The translations under genes were made by a program, and so were the position numbers. Below, in pieces: positions 1-9,409 of a stretch of 64,000 nt of DNA. Under the pieces are notes generated by a model that saw only the letters and a program-made list of their open reading frames with translations, made no database searches and was not told the origin of the DNA. Source of the DNA: Chryseobacterium sp. BGARF1 (GTDB lineage: Bacteria; Bacteroidota; Bacteroidia; Flavobacteriales; Weeksellaceae); NCBI RefSeq assembly GCF_001677955.1, contig NZ_LELA01000073.1:62001-126000 (forward strand), written 5' to 3'. The stretch's first letter is position 1; every line of letters starts with the position of its first letter.

Positions 1-1
1 G

Positions 2-826
2 CGTGTTAATTTTGCACAGTCTTTTAATGGATTAGGCGCAATTATCGGTCCTTTGTTGGGCGGTTTTTTCATCTTCGGAAACGGAGAGGTTGAGAATAAC
101 TCATTAGATTCTGTAAAAGATCTTTACACCTGGATCGGGGTGGTAATCTTAACAATAACCATTATTTTTTCTTTTGTTAAAGTTCCCAACTTGAAAGACC
201 CTCATGCAGAAGATATTGAGGTTTCAGATAGCGAAAATGGTGGTGAAGGGGACGTTTCAGACCCGCACGCGCCACTTTATAAACAAAGACATTTCATTTT
301 TGCAGTTATTGCTCAGTTTTTCAATATCGCTGCGCAAGGCGGAACGTGGGCGTATTTCATCAATTATGGTGTAGAAAAAATGCATCTTCCGGAGATCCAG
401 GCTTCTTATTATTTTTCATTAAGTATGGCGATGATGATGATTGGGCGTTTCGTAGGAACATTCTTAATGAAGTTTATCGCTCCCAATAAACTGCTTGCCA
501 TCTTTACGGTTTGTAATATTGTGTTGTGTTTAATTATTTCACAAAGTTGGGGTTGGACATCTTTTATCAGTTTAATATTATTGAATTTATTCTTAAGTGT
601 GATGTATCCTACCATTTTTAGTCTTGGTTTGAAAAGGCTGGGTAGTAAAGTGCCACAAGCTTCTTCATTTTTGGTAATGGCAATGTTTGGCGGAGCTGTT
701 TTTCCTCCTTTAATGGGAAAGATTGCTGAAACTGATATTGCTCACGCTTATCTACTTCCAATTATTTGTTACGTTTTTATCTTGCTTTTTGCTTTGAAAT
801 TCTACAAGCCTAAAACTTTAAAATAA
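2..826 (+). CDS. FHS-family sugar:H+ symporter (FucP-like), 5' end cut off by window
   Basis: Inner-membrane major-facilitator permease that probably brings a monosaccharide in with protons. The reading frame is open from base 2, so the true start lies left of the window; a TTG at 53 is internal. The first visible residues, RVNFAQSFNGLGAIIGPLLG, match the conserved helix-4 signature of the L-fucose:H+ symporter family. The remaining 274 residues show about eight hydrophobic segments with a charged Asp/Glu-rich central loop near residues 55-75, as expected for the loop between the two six-helix halves. About 150 residues are missing compared with the usual ~430. The next gene, an outer-membrane porin, starts 4 bases after the stop, so the two form an operon. 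The family is secure; the substrate is not known. Confidence 0.85.
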   Translation, partial: RVNFAQSFNGLGAIIGPLLGGFFIFGNGEVENNSLDSVKDLYTWIGVVILTITIIFSFVKVPNLKDPHAEDIEVSDSENGGEGDVSDPHAPLYKQRHFIFAVIAQFFNIAAQGGTWAYFINYGVEKMHLPEIQASYYFSLSMAMMMIGRFVGTFLMKFIAPNKLLAIFTVCNIVLCLIISQSWGWTSFISLILLNLFLSVMYPTIFSLGLKRLGSKVPQASSFLVMAMFGGAVFPPLMGKIAETDIAHAYLLPIICYVFILLFALKFYKPKTLK

Positions 827-830
827 ATCG

Positions 831-2240
831 ATGAAAACGAAGATTTTATCTTACTGGTGCATCTTTTTATTATGCATCAGCAGTAATTCTTATGCCCAAA
901 TTGTAATTACCAATAAAGACTTTTCTTTTGGTACAACGGGTAGAATCGGAGCTGGTTATTCGCCAAATGCTGATGGAAAAACTGGTAGACAGTTGAATCT
1001 TAATAATCAAGGCTCGCTCGGAGGAAGAATGGATCAAGGGGATTATGTAGATTTTTTGCCGGCTTTTCATTTTACTCCTGTTGTGAATGGTGACAGTGTA
1101 AAAAGCACAAAAATTGACATGCAGGCGAGGCTGAGTTTTTATTCTGGAGGAACTTTTTTGGGAAATGTAGATTCAAAATCAAATCAGGGGATGATTATCG
1201 CTTTACCAGAAGCTTTTGTAGAAGCTCGAAATATTATGGGGAGTGATTGGGATGTTTGGGCTGGTTCTCGTTGGTTGAGATATGATGATGTACATATTGC
1301 CGATTATTTTTACTTTGATGACCATTCGGCGACAGGCTGGGGAGTGATACATAAAAACACTCGATTTTCAATGTTCTTTCCTGCGGCAATAGATACAGCA
1401 GCGAGTAATTCGACGCCTTATTCTTATACGAACGTTATTAGCGGAACTAAAAGTTTGATTTACAGACAAAGGGAAGTTTTTATTTTAGAACATATTATTC
1501 CATTTAAAAATAATAATCAAAAACTAAAACTTCTAGCTGAGTTTCATAATGTCGAAAAATCGGGAAATAAGTCTGTAGAAAAATATCCTTCAGATCATGG
1601 TTGGGTGTTGGGGGCAAAATTAAATTCGAATATTAAGACAAAAATCACAGGCTCATTCAATCAAATATCTTTACGATATGGAAGCGGAATCGCCAATGGA
1701 GGTGACGGAGGAAATACACAAACCTGGAGAACATATGGCGCTCCCGATGCATTGACCAAAACTTACAAAGATGCTTATTCATTGACATTGGTTGAGCATA
1801 TTTTGTTAAACCTTTCCAATAAATGGTCAGTTAATGCCTATGCAGTTTATACCCAAAGTAAAGGCGGAGCAGAAAGTGATAATAAGGCTGTAGATTATTA
1901 TCAAAGAGAAATTTTTAATAAGAAATCTGAATTTAACACGGGTTTACGAGCGACTTATTATTTCAATAATTGGTTTCATCTTCTTTCAGAATTACATTTT
2001 GCATCTAGAAAAGATGGAACACAGAATTCTGCATCAATGACAAAATTAGTGCTGGCTCCAACGATCGTTCCGACTGCAGAAAGAAGTGTTTGGGCAAGAC
2101 CTCACATCCGTTTGATCGCTGAACTTTCTAGATATAATAACCAGGCAATGACGAGTCTTTATTCACCGTTTTTACAACAATCTGGAGCAAAGAGATTCGG
2201 AACTTACTTTGGAGTAAGAACAGAATGGTGGATCTTTTAA
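831..2240 (+). CDS. LamB/maltoporin-like carbohydrate porin
   Basis: Outer-membrane porin for sugar diffusion, 469 residues. Residues 1-22 are a signal peptide ending SNSYAQ. The segment GSRWLRYDDVHIADYFYFDD, near residue 145, resembles the conserved strand and loop of maltoporins (RYYQRHDVHIIDFYYWD type), and the protein ends in an aromatic residue (EWWIF) as outer-membrane barrels do. The start ATG lies 4 bases after the permease stop, so the sugar crosses the outer membrane here and the inner membrane through the upstream carrier. The downstream epimerase starts 59 bases later. LamB-like fold is likely; sugar specificity is an inference from the operon only. Confidence 0.75.
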   Translation: MKTKILSYWCIFLLCISSNSYAQIVITNKDFSFGTTGRIGAGYSPNADGKTGRQLNLNNQGSLGGRMDQGDYVDFLPAFHFTPVVNGDSVKSTKIDMQARLSFYSGGTFLGNVDSKSNQGMIIALPEAFVEARNIMGSDWDVWAGSRWLRYDDVHIADYFYFDDHSATGWGVIHKNTRFSMFFPAAIDTAASNSTPYSYTNVISGTKSLIYRQREVFILEHIIPFKNNNQKLKLLAEFHNVEKSGNKSVEKYPSDHGWVLGAKLNSNIKTKITGSFNQISLRYGSGIANGGDGGNTQTWRTYGAPDALTKTYKDAYSLTLVEHILLNLSNKWSVNAYAVYTQSKGGAESDNKAVDYYQREIFNKKSEFNTGLRATYYFNNWFHLLSELHFASRKDGTQNSASMTKLVLAPTIVPTAERSVWARPHIRLIAELSRYNNQAMTSLYSPFLQQSGAKRFGTYFGVRTEWWIF

Positions 2241-2299
2241 AATAAAATTTGTTTAATTTTTTTGAGTTGAAACAAACTCATCATCTAAATCTTAAAAAA

Positions 2300-3136
2300 A
2301 TGAATGTAAAATTAGGAACTTCTCTTCTTTCTTGGATTACCCCAAACTGGAATCCTGAAGCGGGAAAATATGCAATAGAAAAAACGGCAAATGCAGGTTT
2401 TGACTTAATAGAAATTCTTCTGCCAACTTCAATGGAATTTAATTCAAAAGCAGTAAAACAACAATTGAAAAATAATAATCTCGATGTTGTTTGTTCATTA
2501 AATTTACCAAAAGAAGCGCATATTGCGTTTTATCCAAAAGCTGCTGAAAATCTAATCAAGCAGGCAATTGACAAAACATCAGAATTAGAAACTGATTTCC
2601 TTGGCGGTGTTCTTCATGGTGGGATTGGAGTTTTTTCAGGAAACCCTCTCTCTGAAAATGAAGCAGAGATTATTGTCGAAGTTTGGAGCAATGTTGCTGA
2701 CTATGCTAAAGAAAAAGGTATTAATATAGGAATTGAACCGATTAATCGTTATGAATCTTATGTTTGTAATACAGCAGAAAATGTTTTAAATCTAATAGAG
2801 AGAACGGGAAAAGATAATTTATTCCTTCATCTCGATACTTTTCACATGAATATTGAAGAGAATAATTTTTATGACCCCATTATTTTGGCCGGAAAGAAAT
2901 TAAAACACCTACACATCACAGAATCTCACCGCGGAATGCTTGGCGAAGGAACAGTGAATTGGAATGAATTATTCAAGGCGTTAACAGAAATTAATTTTGA
3001 AGGAAATTTAGTTTTAGAAAATTTTTCATCTTCGATTCCGGGAATGCAACAAGCAGTTTCGTTATGGCAGAAATCAGTCTATGAAGCTGAGGAACTTGCT
3101 GTGAAAAGCCTGGAATTTTTAAGAAACAGGCTTTAG
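2300..3136 (+). CDS. Ketose 3-epimerase (D-tagatose 3-epimerase / psicose epimerase family)
   Basis: Cytoplasmic TIM-barrel epimerase of 278 residues using a divalent metal. I chose the ATG at 2300, preceded by an A-rich stretch; a TTG at 2249 would add 17 residues with no family resemblance. The metal ligands and catalytic residues known from Pseudomonas cichorii D-tagatose 3-epimerase all appear at a constant offset of six: Glu146 (GIEPINRYE), Glu152, Asp179 and His182 (LHLDTFHMNIEE), His205 and Arg211 (HLHITESHRG) and Glu240 (LVLENF). The enzyme is therefore probably active on a free ketose. With the upstream porin and permease it completes uptake and entry of an unusual ketose. The exact sugar cannot be told from sequence alone. 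Confidence 0.8.
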   Translation: MNVKLGTSLLSWITPNWNPEAGKYAIEKTANAGFDLIEILLPTSMEFNSKAVKQQLKNNNLDVVCSLNLPKEAHIAFYPKAAENLIKQAIDKTSELETDFLGGVLHGGIGVFSGNPLSENEAEIIVEVWSNVADYAKEKGINIGIEPINRYESYVCNTAENVLNLIERTGKDNLFLHLDTFHMNIEENNFYDPIILAGKKLKHLHITESHRGMLGEGTVNWNELFKALTEINFEGNLVLENFSSSIPGMQQAVSLWQKSVYEAEELAVKSLEFLRNRL

Positions 3137-3283
3137 TCCATTATCTTAAACAGGAAATTTCTTGTTGGTGAAAAAGTGTTTATTTCAACTTACGCGATGG
3201 CAAAAATTTGAATTAAAAATAATAAATGTTTCAGTAAAATTTAAATAAGTTTTAAAGCTAAATCAATTGTGAGAAGGTTATTA

Positions 3284-5122
3284 TTATGAATAATCTTTCA
3301 GCAACTGTCTGTAGCTTGTAAGAATCGCAGATTTTGATATAAATCCGACAAATCTATTTTCGTCATCAACGACAGGAAGATGCCACGTATCGGTATCATC
3401 AAACAACTGAATAATGGTTACAGGTTTATCATTTAAATGCACAAGCGTTTCAGGAACTTTTACCAATTTAGAAATATTCAATTCTTGATTTTCATTAAAT
3501 AAATAAGGGCGAATATCATCTAAAGTAACTATGCCTTTCAATTTATTCTCGTCATCTAAAACGGCAAAATTATTCTTTTTCCCATTGCTGATGAGGTTAT
3601 AAAGTTCTTGTAAAGAAGAATTTTCATTGATAATCTGAGAATTAAAATCGATGAAGTCTTTGGTCTGTAACGAAGACAAAAGATTGTTGTCGTGCTTATG
3701 TGTAAATATTTTGCCTTGGTCTGCTAAGTTTTTTAATTCGGGTGAAATAGGAGCAAACCATTTGGCAATAAGATAAGACATCACTGCAACAATCATCAGT
3801 GGAATAAATAAATCGTACCCAAAACTAGATTCTGCAATTAGGAAAATAGCCGTAAGAGGAGCATACAATACACCGCTCATAGCACCCGCCATTCCTACCA
3901 AAATAAGATTAGTAACAGGAACGTTAGAAAAACCTAAGTTTTGACAAATCACGGCAAATAAAAACCCTACAGAACCTCCTGCAAATAGGGAAGGAGCAAA
4001 ATTTCCACCATTTCCCCCACTAAAGATGGTAAATGAAGTTGCAAAAGCTTTTAAAAGACAGACTAAAACCAAAAATACAATCACAGTCCATTCTTTTATT
4101 TCAAAATACCTGAAAAGACTGTTATTGATGACAGAATTGATATTACCATTCGTAAAGTCTTTCACTGTATCATAACCTTCACCAAATAAAGGAGGGAAAA
4201 GTACACACAATAAAGAAAGTACAGCACCACCAAACATTGCTTTTTTGAGCCTTGAAAGCTGCAAACCATGGATGAAATGTTCTACTTTTTGTGAGACAAC
4301 AACAAAATATCTAGCATAAAAACCCGTTAGAAGCCCAAGAATTAGATAATAAGGAACATTATAATAATTAAAAGGTTCACGGGTATAAAACCTGAATAAT
4401 ACATCTTCCTGAAGTAATATTCTTGATAATAAACTTCCACAAACTGCTGCAACAACCAAAGGAATAAAATCTGTGAATACCACTCCGGTAAGCAGAATCT
4501 CAAATGCAAACATAATTCCTGCAATCGGAGCATTGAAAGCTGAAGCAATTCCTGCAGTGGCACCTGCAGCCAAAAGAAGCGTTCTTTCTTTGTAGCTTAA
4601 CCTGTAAGTTCTTGCGTAATTAGAACCAATGGCAGCGCCTGTAACAGCAATAGGGCTTTCGATTCCGGCAGAGCCTCCCAATCCAACGGTTACCGCACTT
4701 TGTATCACCTGTGAATACATTTTCACATTCGACACAATACTTGAATTTTGGGCAATCTCGTATAAAATCGCTCCAATTCCTTTTCTGTCTTGCCCTTTAA
4801 ATAAGGTAATTACAATAAGAGCTGTTAAGACAATCCCAAGAAATGGAAAAAGAATGTAGAAGATAATCTGATATTCAAAATGTACCTCATGGGTAATAAA
4901 ATGATGAATATTGTGTACAAATGTTTTTAAAATAACGCCCGCCAATCCCGCAGTGCATCCTACAAGAATACCTGACAGGATGAGAAACTGATTTCTGCTT
5001 AAATGATTCTTAAGCCAATGAAGAATAATCTCATAGCTACGTGCTTTTTTGAGACCATATTGTTGAAAATCTCGTCTAAATTTAAGAAAACTTACGAATT
5101 TTTTTTTGTTGTGGAAATTCAC
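3284..5122 (-). CDS. ClC-family chloride channel/antiporter with C-terminal CBS domains
   Basis: Inner-membrane ClC protein of about 612 residues. The core has about 10-18 hydrophobic helices, with the gating-glutamate motif GSAGIESP (GxEGP equivalent), the NAPIAGIMFAFE helix and the GNGGNFAPSLFAGG motif (GxFxP equivalent). The last ~130 residues form a tandem CBS pair, often an adenine-nucleotide sensor. At the place of the internal proton glutamate of E. coli ClC (second Glu of FIIEE) this protein has Ile, and the GSGIP serine motif reads KGIGAI. It may therefore be a channel or an atypical exchanger. A TTG at 5164 lies inside a TATCTTTG promoter-like box, so I prefer the GTG at 5122; the start is uncertain. 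It is convergent with the epimerase gene. Confidence 0.85.
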   Translation of the reverse strand: MNFHNKKKFVSFLKFRRDFQQYGLKKARSYEIILHWLKNHLSRNQFLILSGILVGCTAGLAGVILKTFVHNIHHFITHEVHFEYQIIFYILFPFLGIVLTALIVITLFKGQDRKGIGAILYEIAQNSSIVSNVKMYSQVIQSAVTVGLGGSAGIESPIAVTGAAIGSNYARTYRLSYKERTLLLAAGATAGIASAFNAPIAGIMFAFEILLTGVVFTDFIPLVVAAVCGSLLSRILLQEDVLFRFYTREPFNYYNVPYYLILGLLTGFYARYFVVVSQKVEHFIHGLQLSRLKKAMFGGAVLSLLCVLFPPLFGEGYDTVKDFTNGNINSVINNSLFRYFEIKEWTVIVFLVLVCLLKAFATSFTIFSGGNGGNFAPSLFAGGSVGFLFAVICQNLGFSNVPVTNLILVGMAGAMSGVLYAPLTAIFLIAESSFGYDLFIPLMIVAVMSYLIAKWFAPISPELKNLADQGKIFTHKHDNNLLSSLQTKDFIDFNSQIINENSSLQELYNLISNGKKNNFAVLDDENKLKGIVTLDDIRPYLFNENQELNISKLVKVPETLVHLNDKPVTIIQLFDDTDTWHLPVVDDENRFVGFISKSAILTSYRQLLKDYS

Positions 5123-5252
5123 CTTGAAATAAATGAAGTAATTATTAATATACCTATCTCGCAAAGATATTAAAATGAATCGACAACTCTTAAGTGATAT
5201 AAAGTGTATGTTTCTATCCCGTTTTCAAATTTGCATAATAGCTTTACAAACT

Positions 5253-6346
5253 TTAGTCAATTTTATACATTTTAATGCCATCAGCATTGGCGTTCAATAG
5301 CATGTTATCTCTGATGATGTAGTTTTCCCATGCGCCGTTTCCATTATTTTGATTAAAATTTAAAGTCTTCATTACTTTACCTTTATTGTCGATGAGAACA
5401 TATTGTAATGTTTTTGTCTTGGCATCTTCAACGATCATCCATGAAGTTTCTCCCTGATTAAAGGTGTCAAAATGCATTTCACTCCAGCCTAATTTTTCGT
5501 AAGGAATAACGGTAGAAGTAATGGCATTGGTCGCTAAATTGAGATAATAATATTTGAGATAGGTGCGTTTATCCCCATATTCTCCGGGAAAAGTGCAGAC
5601 CATCGTTAAAATGTTTTTATTGATATAGCTGTCAAGAAAATATTCTGTTTTAGGTGATTTTAAAGAAATTTCAGAGTATTTTCCATTTTTGTACGCCATA
5701 ATATGTGGCTGATTGGGATGGATGTAATTTCCGAATAAGAATATATTCGATTGATCGACTACAATTTTCTTGGGTGTCGCCAGATATTGTGTGCTTGTAT
5801 GCCTTACAAACTTTTTAGTATCTAAATTATAATTGATGATTTCATTCTTAAAATCAGCGGAGTAGGTGTGCCGTTAGAAATTCTATAGCCGAAAATTAGA
5901 TTCGAGCCATTGATTACGATATTTGAAGGACTGTTGAAAGTTCGCCCAAAATTCACCTTGTTTTCTATTGTACCATCCAGATTAATGGTGAACAATTTCA
6001 TAAAAACATCTTCATCTCCTCCTTCAGCTTTTCCCTGAACCACCAAAGCAAAAATTTTGTCTTTATGTCTTTTTACAGCAAAAATTTTATTGGTATGTTC
6101 ATCGCTTATTTTCAGCGTCCATTTAGGTTTTAGATTGGTATCATAATGTATTAAATAAGCGTCACAAGCATTTCCGTCATTGATTACGGTCTTGAAACTG
6201 AATCCGGCACAGTAAATATCCTCATCAACCCAATCTACATCTTCCACATATTCTACCATGTCAAAAGTCGCTTTGGTCACCAATTGCTGACCAAAAGCGA
6301 TAGAGCTAAAAGACGTCACAGCAAAGAATAAAGCTCTTATTTTCAT
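5253..6346 (-). pseudogene. Secreted protein of unknown function, broken by a single-base frameshift
   Basis: One gene split into two reading frames. The first part runs from ATG 6346, with signal peptide MKIRALFFAVTSFSSIAFGQ, to a stop near 5822. The second part is open in another frame from about 5855 down to 5253. The join is at the A-run 5850-5853 (T-run on the coding strand): adding one base there gives a continuous reading, LIL-F-KNEIINYNLDTKKF and onward. The product would be about 364 residues, with repeated strand-rich segments (IYCAGFSF, NIFLFGNY) suggesting a beta-propeller-like secreted protein. No catalytic motif is visible. It could be a true pseudogene, a phase-variable homopolymer or a sequencing error. 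Confidence 0.7.
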
Positions 6347-6442
6347 ATCAAAATTATTTCTACAAAAATAATGAGTTGAGAGATATATCAGAGATTTAAC
6401 TTTATAATATCGGTTTGATGTACATTTCAAAAAATCTTTTCA

Positions 6443-7228
6443 TTAAATTGAAATATAACCTTCCATGTATAAAACTGCATTTCCGCCTAGTTCAACTCTG
6501 TCGTTGAGGAGCCTGCAATTTAATTTTCCACTTCTGCTTGAATATTGAAATGCCGTCAGTTCAGTTTTCTCTAATGTTTTTGCCCAATATGGAGCGAGTG
6601 TTGTATGAGCAAAACCACAAACCGGATCTTCGTTTACTCCAACACCGGGAGCAAAAAATCTAGATACAAAATCGCTGTTGTTACCTTTTGCTGTAACAAT
6701 AAGCCCTCTTGCATCTAATTTTGAAATGATTTCTAAATTTGGACGTATTGAAATAATATCTTCTTCATTTTCAAATACTAACATGTAATCTGTTTTTCCT
6801 TTGAAAGTTGCTTTTGGTGTTTTATTAGTTGAATTTAATAAATCTTCCGTGATTTCTGTTTCAGAATAATAATCTGCAGGAAAATTAAGTAAAAACTGAT
6901 TTTCTTTGATTTCTACACTTAATTTTCCGCTTTGAACCGTCTGAAAATTGATCAGGTTTCCTTTAAAGCCTTCCAAATGATGCAAAACATAAGCACTTGC
7001 TAAAGTAGCGTGTCCACATAAAGCGACTTCAACGGTTGGGGTAAACCATCTGATTTCAAAATCATCTTCTTTGGGAACATAGAATGCAGTTTCGGCAAGA
7101 TTGTTTTCTGCTGCAATTTTCTGTAAAGTTTCTTCCGGCAACCATTCTTCGAGAGGACAAACTGCCGCAGGATTTCCTTTAAATACTTCATCGGTAAATG
7201 CATCAACCTGATATATTTTTAATTTCAT
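6443..7228 (-). CDS. PhzF-family isomerase/epimerase
   Basis: Cytoplasmic protein of 261 residues in the PhzF/diaminopimelate-epimerase fold. The N-terminus (YQVDAFTDEVFKGNPAAVC) and the block ENNLAETAF with catalytic Glu46 (Glu45 in PhzF) are typical, as is CGHATLASA near residue 72. A second half with NEDPVCGFAHTTLAPYW matches the symmetric domain. Most members outside phenazine clusters have no known substrate, and no other phenazine gene is present here. The gene lies downstream of the MocR regulator on the same strand. Its promoter region carries the paired operator at 7274-7310, so it is probably a regulatory target of that MocR protein. Confidence 0.85.
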   Translation of the reverse strand: MKLKIYQVDAFTDEVFKGNPAAVCPLEEWLPEETLQKIAAENNLAETAFYVPKEDDFEIRWFTPTVEVALCGHATLASAYVLHHLEGFKGNLINFQTVQSGKLSVEIKENQFLLNFPADYYSETEITEDLLNSTNKTPKATFKGKTDYMLVFENEEDIISIRPNLEIISKLDARGLIVTAKGNNSDFVSRFFAPGVGVNEDPVCGFAHTTLAPYWAKTLEKTELTAFQYSSRSGKLNCRLLNDRVELGGNAVLYMEGYISI

Positions 7229-7273
7229 TGTTTTTGATTTTAAGTCAAAGTTCAGAAATAAATATGATGGATC

Positions 7274-7310
7274 ACAGATACAGAAATGTGTAATTTGATG
7301 GATACAGTTT
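7274..7310 (-). promoter_or_regulatory. Probable MocR operator copy 1, upstream of the PhzF gene
   Basis: On the plus strand the half-elements ACAGATACAGAAATG (7274-7288) and ATGGATACAGTTT (7298-7310) contain GATACAG repeated directly with start points 24 bases apart. The same two half-elements with the same spacing occur at 9273-9309. MocR/GabR-type regulators commonly bind direct repeats, and a MocR gene lies between the two copies. This copy overlaps the last codon of that gene. Assignment to this regulator is inferred. Confidence 0.6.
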
Positions 7311-8724
7311 AGAGTGCGTTCTTAACGATAGTTCCTAATCTTTTCAGATCATTTTGAAGACCTTCGTCCCATTTTAAAGCAAAATTCAGTCTCATGCAAT
7401 TATTAAACTGATCATGCTGCGTAAACATCCGACCGGGTGCAAAACTTATATTTTGTTTCACAGCAACATCGTAGAGTTGTGCCGTGTCAATTCTATTATC
7501 TAACTCCAGCCAAAGCACAAATCCGCCTTGTGGCTGAGATATTTTCGTGTTTTCAGGGAAATATTCTTCAACGGCTCTTTGATATTTCAGACAATTAGTA
7601 TGAAGTTTTTGTCTAAATCCTCTTAAATGATGATCGTACCTTCCGTTTTCCAAAAAATCAGCAATTACTTCCTGATAAAGAGGTGGTGTAGAAATCGTCT
7701 GAATAAGCTTCTGCCTCAAAATTTTCTCTTTATATTTTCCCGGAGCTACCCAGCCCACTCTGTAACCGGGAGCCAAAGTTTTGGAAACAGAACCGCACCA
7801 CATTACAATTCCCGATTCATCAAAGGCTTTGCAGGGTTTTGGTCTGCTTGTACCAAAGTAAAGATTACCATACAGATCATCTTCTATTAACGGAATATTG
7901 TGGTACGTAAGCAATTGTACCAGTTCTTTTTTTGTTTCTTCAGGCATCAAAGAACCTAAAGGATTACTGAAATTACTAATAAAACAGCACGCATTGATCT
8001 TATGAATGACTTTTTTTAAAGCTTCAATATCAACTCCTGTAACGGGATGAGTGGGCAATTCGATCACATTCAGACCCATTGCTTTTGCAATCTGAATAAT
8101 TCCAAAATACACAGGGCTTTCAATGGCAAGTGTGTCGCCTCGTTTTGTAACCGCCATCAGACAATTAAAGATAGCATTCATCGCTCCTGAAGTTGTAATT
8201 AAATCGTCTTCAGTAATTTTTCCTTCTAAAACGAGAGACCATTTTGCAATATTTCTTCTTAGATTCAGGCTTCCCTCCAAAGGTTCGTAAGCAGTTCCGC
8301 TACCTTCTAAGTTTCTTATTGTTTTAATGACTCCCTTATTTAATTTTGCAATAGGTAAGAAACTGGGATCTGGAACTCCCAAAGAAAATTGTCGTATATC
8401 TTTGTAATGCAGCGTGTCGAATACTTTACTGATGAGGTCTTCAGGATCAGATTCATTCTGACAGATTTCAGGTTTACTGATTGAGGGAAGAGCGCATTTT
8501 CTCTGTGATGTTTTGCTGACGTAGTACCCCGATTTCGGTCTCGATTCAATAAGAGATTTGCTTTCTAATTCTAAAAAAGCCAGTTTTACGGTATTGAGAC
8601 TTACGTCATATATTTTCTGAACAGAACGTATGGATGGCAATTTATCTCCAATTCTTAAAGTTTCAGACAGAATTTGATCTTCTAAAATTTTTGCAATTTT
8701 TACATAAAGGATTTCCTTCGTCAT
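7309..8724 (-). CDS. MocR-type (GntR/aminotransferase fusion) transcriptional regulator
   Basis: Regulator of 471 residues. The N-terminal winged helix (residues ~1-70, with GDKLPSIRSVQKIYDVSLNT and LIESRPKSGYYV) belongs to the GntR family. The rest is a fold-type I aminotransferase-like domain that should bind pyridoxal phosphate: ITTSGAMNAIFNCL, FISNFSNPLGS, DDLYGNLYF, and the lysine in GSVSKTLAPGYRVGW. I chose ATG 8724 because it begins directly at the winged helix; an upstream start would add 18 unlike residues. It sits between two genes whose upstream regions share one paired operator, so it probably controls both in response to an amino-acid or PLP-linked ligand. Related to GabR and PdxR; the ligand is unknown. 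Confidence 0.88.
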   Translation of the reverse strand: MTKEILYVKIAKILEDQILSETLRIGDKLPSIRSVQKIYDVSLNTVKLAFLELESKSLIESRPKSGYYVSKTSQRKCALPSISKPEICQNESDPEDLISKVFDTLHYKDIRQFSLGVPDPSFLPIAKLNKGVIKTIRNLEGSGTAYEPLEGSLNLRRNIAKWSLVLEGKITEDDLITTSGAMNAIFNCLMAVTKRGDTLAIESPVYFGIIQIAKAMGLNVIELPTHPVTGVDIEALKKVIHKINACCFISNFSNPLGSLMPEETKKELVQLLTYHNIPLIEDDLYGNLYFGTSRPKPCKAFDESGIVMWCGSVSKTLAPGYRVGWVAPGKYKEKILRQKLIQTISTPPLYQEVIADFLENGRYDHHLRGFRQKLHTNCLKYQRAVEEYFPENTKISQPQGGFVLWLELDNRIDTAQLYDVAVKQNISFAPGRMFTQHDQFNNCMRLNFALKWDEGLQNDLKRLGTIVKNAL

Positions 8725-8832
8725 TATCGTATGTTCTGTTTTGAGTAAATTTATTAAAATTATGGTTCTAAATCTCAAATAATAGTTCGTAGAAATTTAG
8801 AAAATTGTAATGTTGATCATTAAATCTAATGA

Positions 8833-9225
8833 TCATCTAGACCAGTTCAACCAATCTACCATTCTTGTGATCGAATTTTTCATTCCTTTATGGTCTAATT
8901 CTTTTTTAGATATATACTTTTGCTTTGATTGATCAATGAATCTACTCTCCAAATCTCCAAAAGAATATTCAGGATTGATGATCACCTTGAAAATGATCTC
9001 TTCAGAACTATTGACCGTAAAATATGAGTATCCGATAATTAGATTTCCTTCAACCAGTTTATAGATAGGAAATCCAAATTCTTCAGTCAGCTTAGGTTGT
9101 TCAAAATTTGTACTTTCCTTCTCAATTCCTGTTTGGGAAAAATATAGATCTGTAATTTTAGTTAAATCGGAGAGATGTACAGGTTCAAATTTTAAAGCTG
9201 TTTTCTCTTTTATTGTTGTGGGCAT
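8833..9225 (-). CDS. Hypothetical protein, 130 residues, possibly GNAT-like
   Basis: Small soluble protein without a signal peptide. I do not recognise a named family. The alternation of a helical start (VHLSDLTKITDLYFSQTG) with strands (FGFPIYKLV, NLIIGYSYFTVN, EIIFKVIINPEY) faintly resembles the core of GNAT acetyltransferases, but no acetyl-CoA loop is clear. It lies just upstream of the MocR gene on the same strand (108 bases between), and its own upstream region carries the second copy of the paired operator. It is therefore probably co-controlled with the PhzF-family gene. A function would be a guess. Confidence 0.65.
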   Translation of the reverse strand: MPTTIKEKTALKFEPVHLSDLTKITDLYFSQTGIEKESTNFEQPKLTEEFGFPIYKLVEGNLIIGYSYFTVNSSEEIIFKVIINPEYSFGDLESRFIDQSKQKYISKKELDHKGMKNSITRMVDWLNWSR

Positions 9226-9272
9226 ATTGTTTTTATTATGTAAACAAATTTATTTACATCAACCCAATAATT

Positions 9273-9309
9273 ACAGATACAGAAATGAGTTATTTAATGG
9301 ATACAGTTT
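9273..9309 (-). promoter_or_regulatory. Probable MocR operator copy 2, upstream of the 130-residue protein gene
   Basis: ACAGATACAGAAATG at 9273-9287 and ATGGATACAGTTT at 9297-9309, on the plus strand. Both halves are identical to those of copy 1, with the same 24-base period of GATACAG, while the spacer differs at several positions. Conservation of the halves only is what a protein-binding site would show. Confidence 0.6.
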
Positions 9310-9409
9310 TGTGTTTAAAATAATTTTTATTGTTTGAATTAATACTATTCATGAAGGTTTCCAAGTTGCTCGTGTTGAAAAATATCAGCTGCTATTTATA
9401 GATTTTTTT

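Noticed and set aside
53..826. Treating the TTG at 53 as the start of the first gene
   Set aside because: The frame is open to base 2 and the upstream residues match the FHS permease family, so the gene is truncated by the window.
6443..7228. A phenazine biosynthesis cluster
   Set aside because: Only the PhzF-family isomerase is present; no other phz gene lies within the window.
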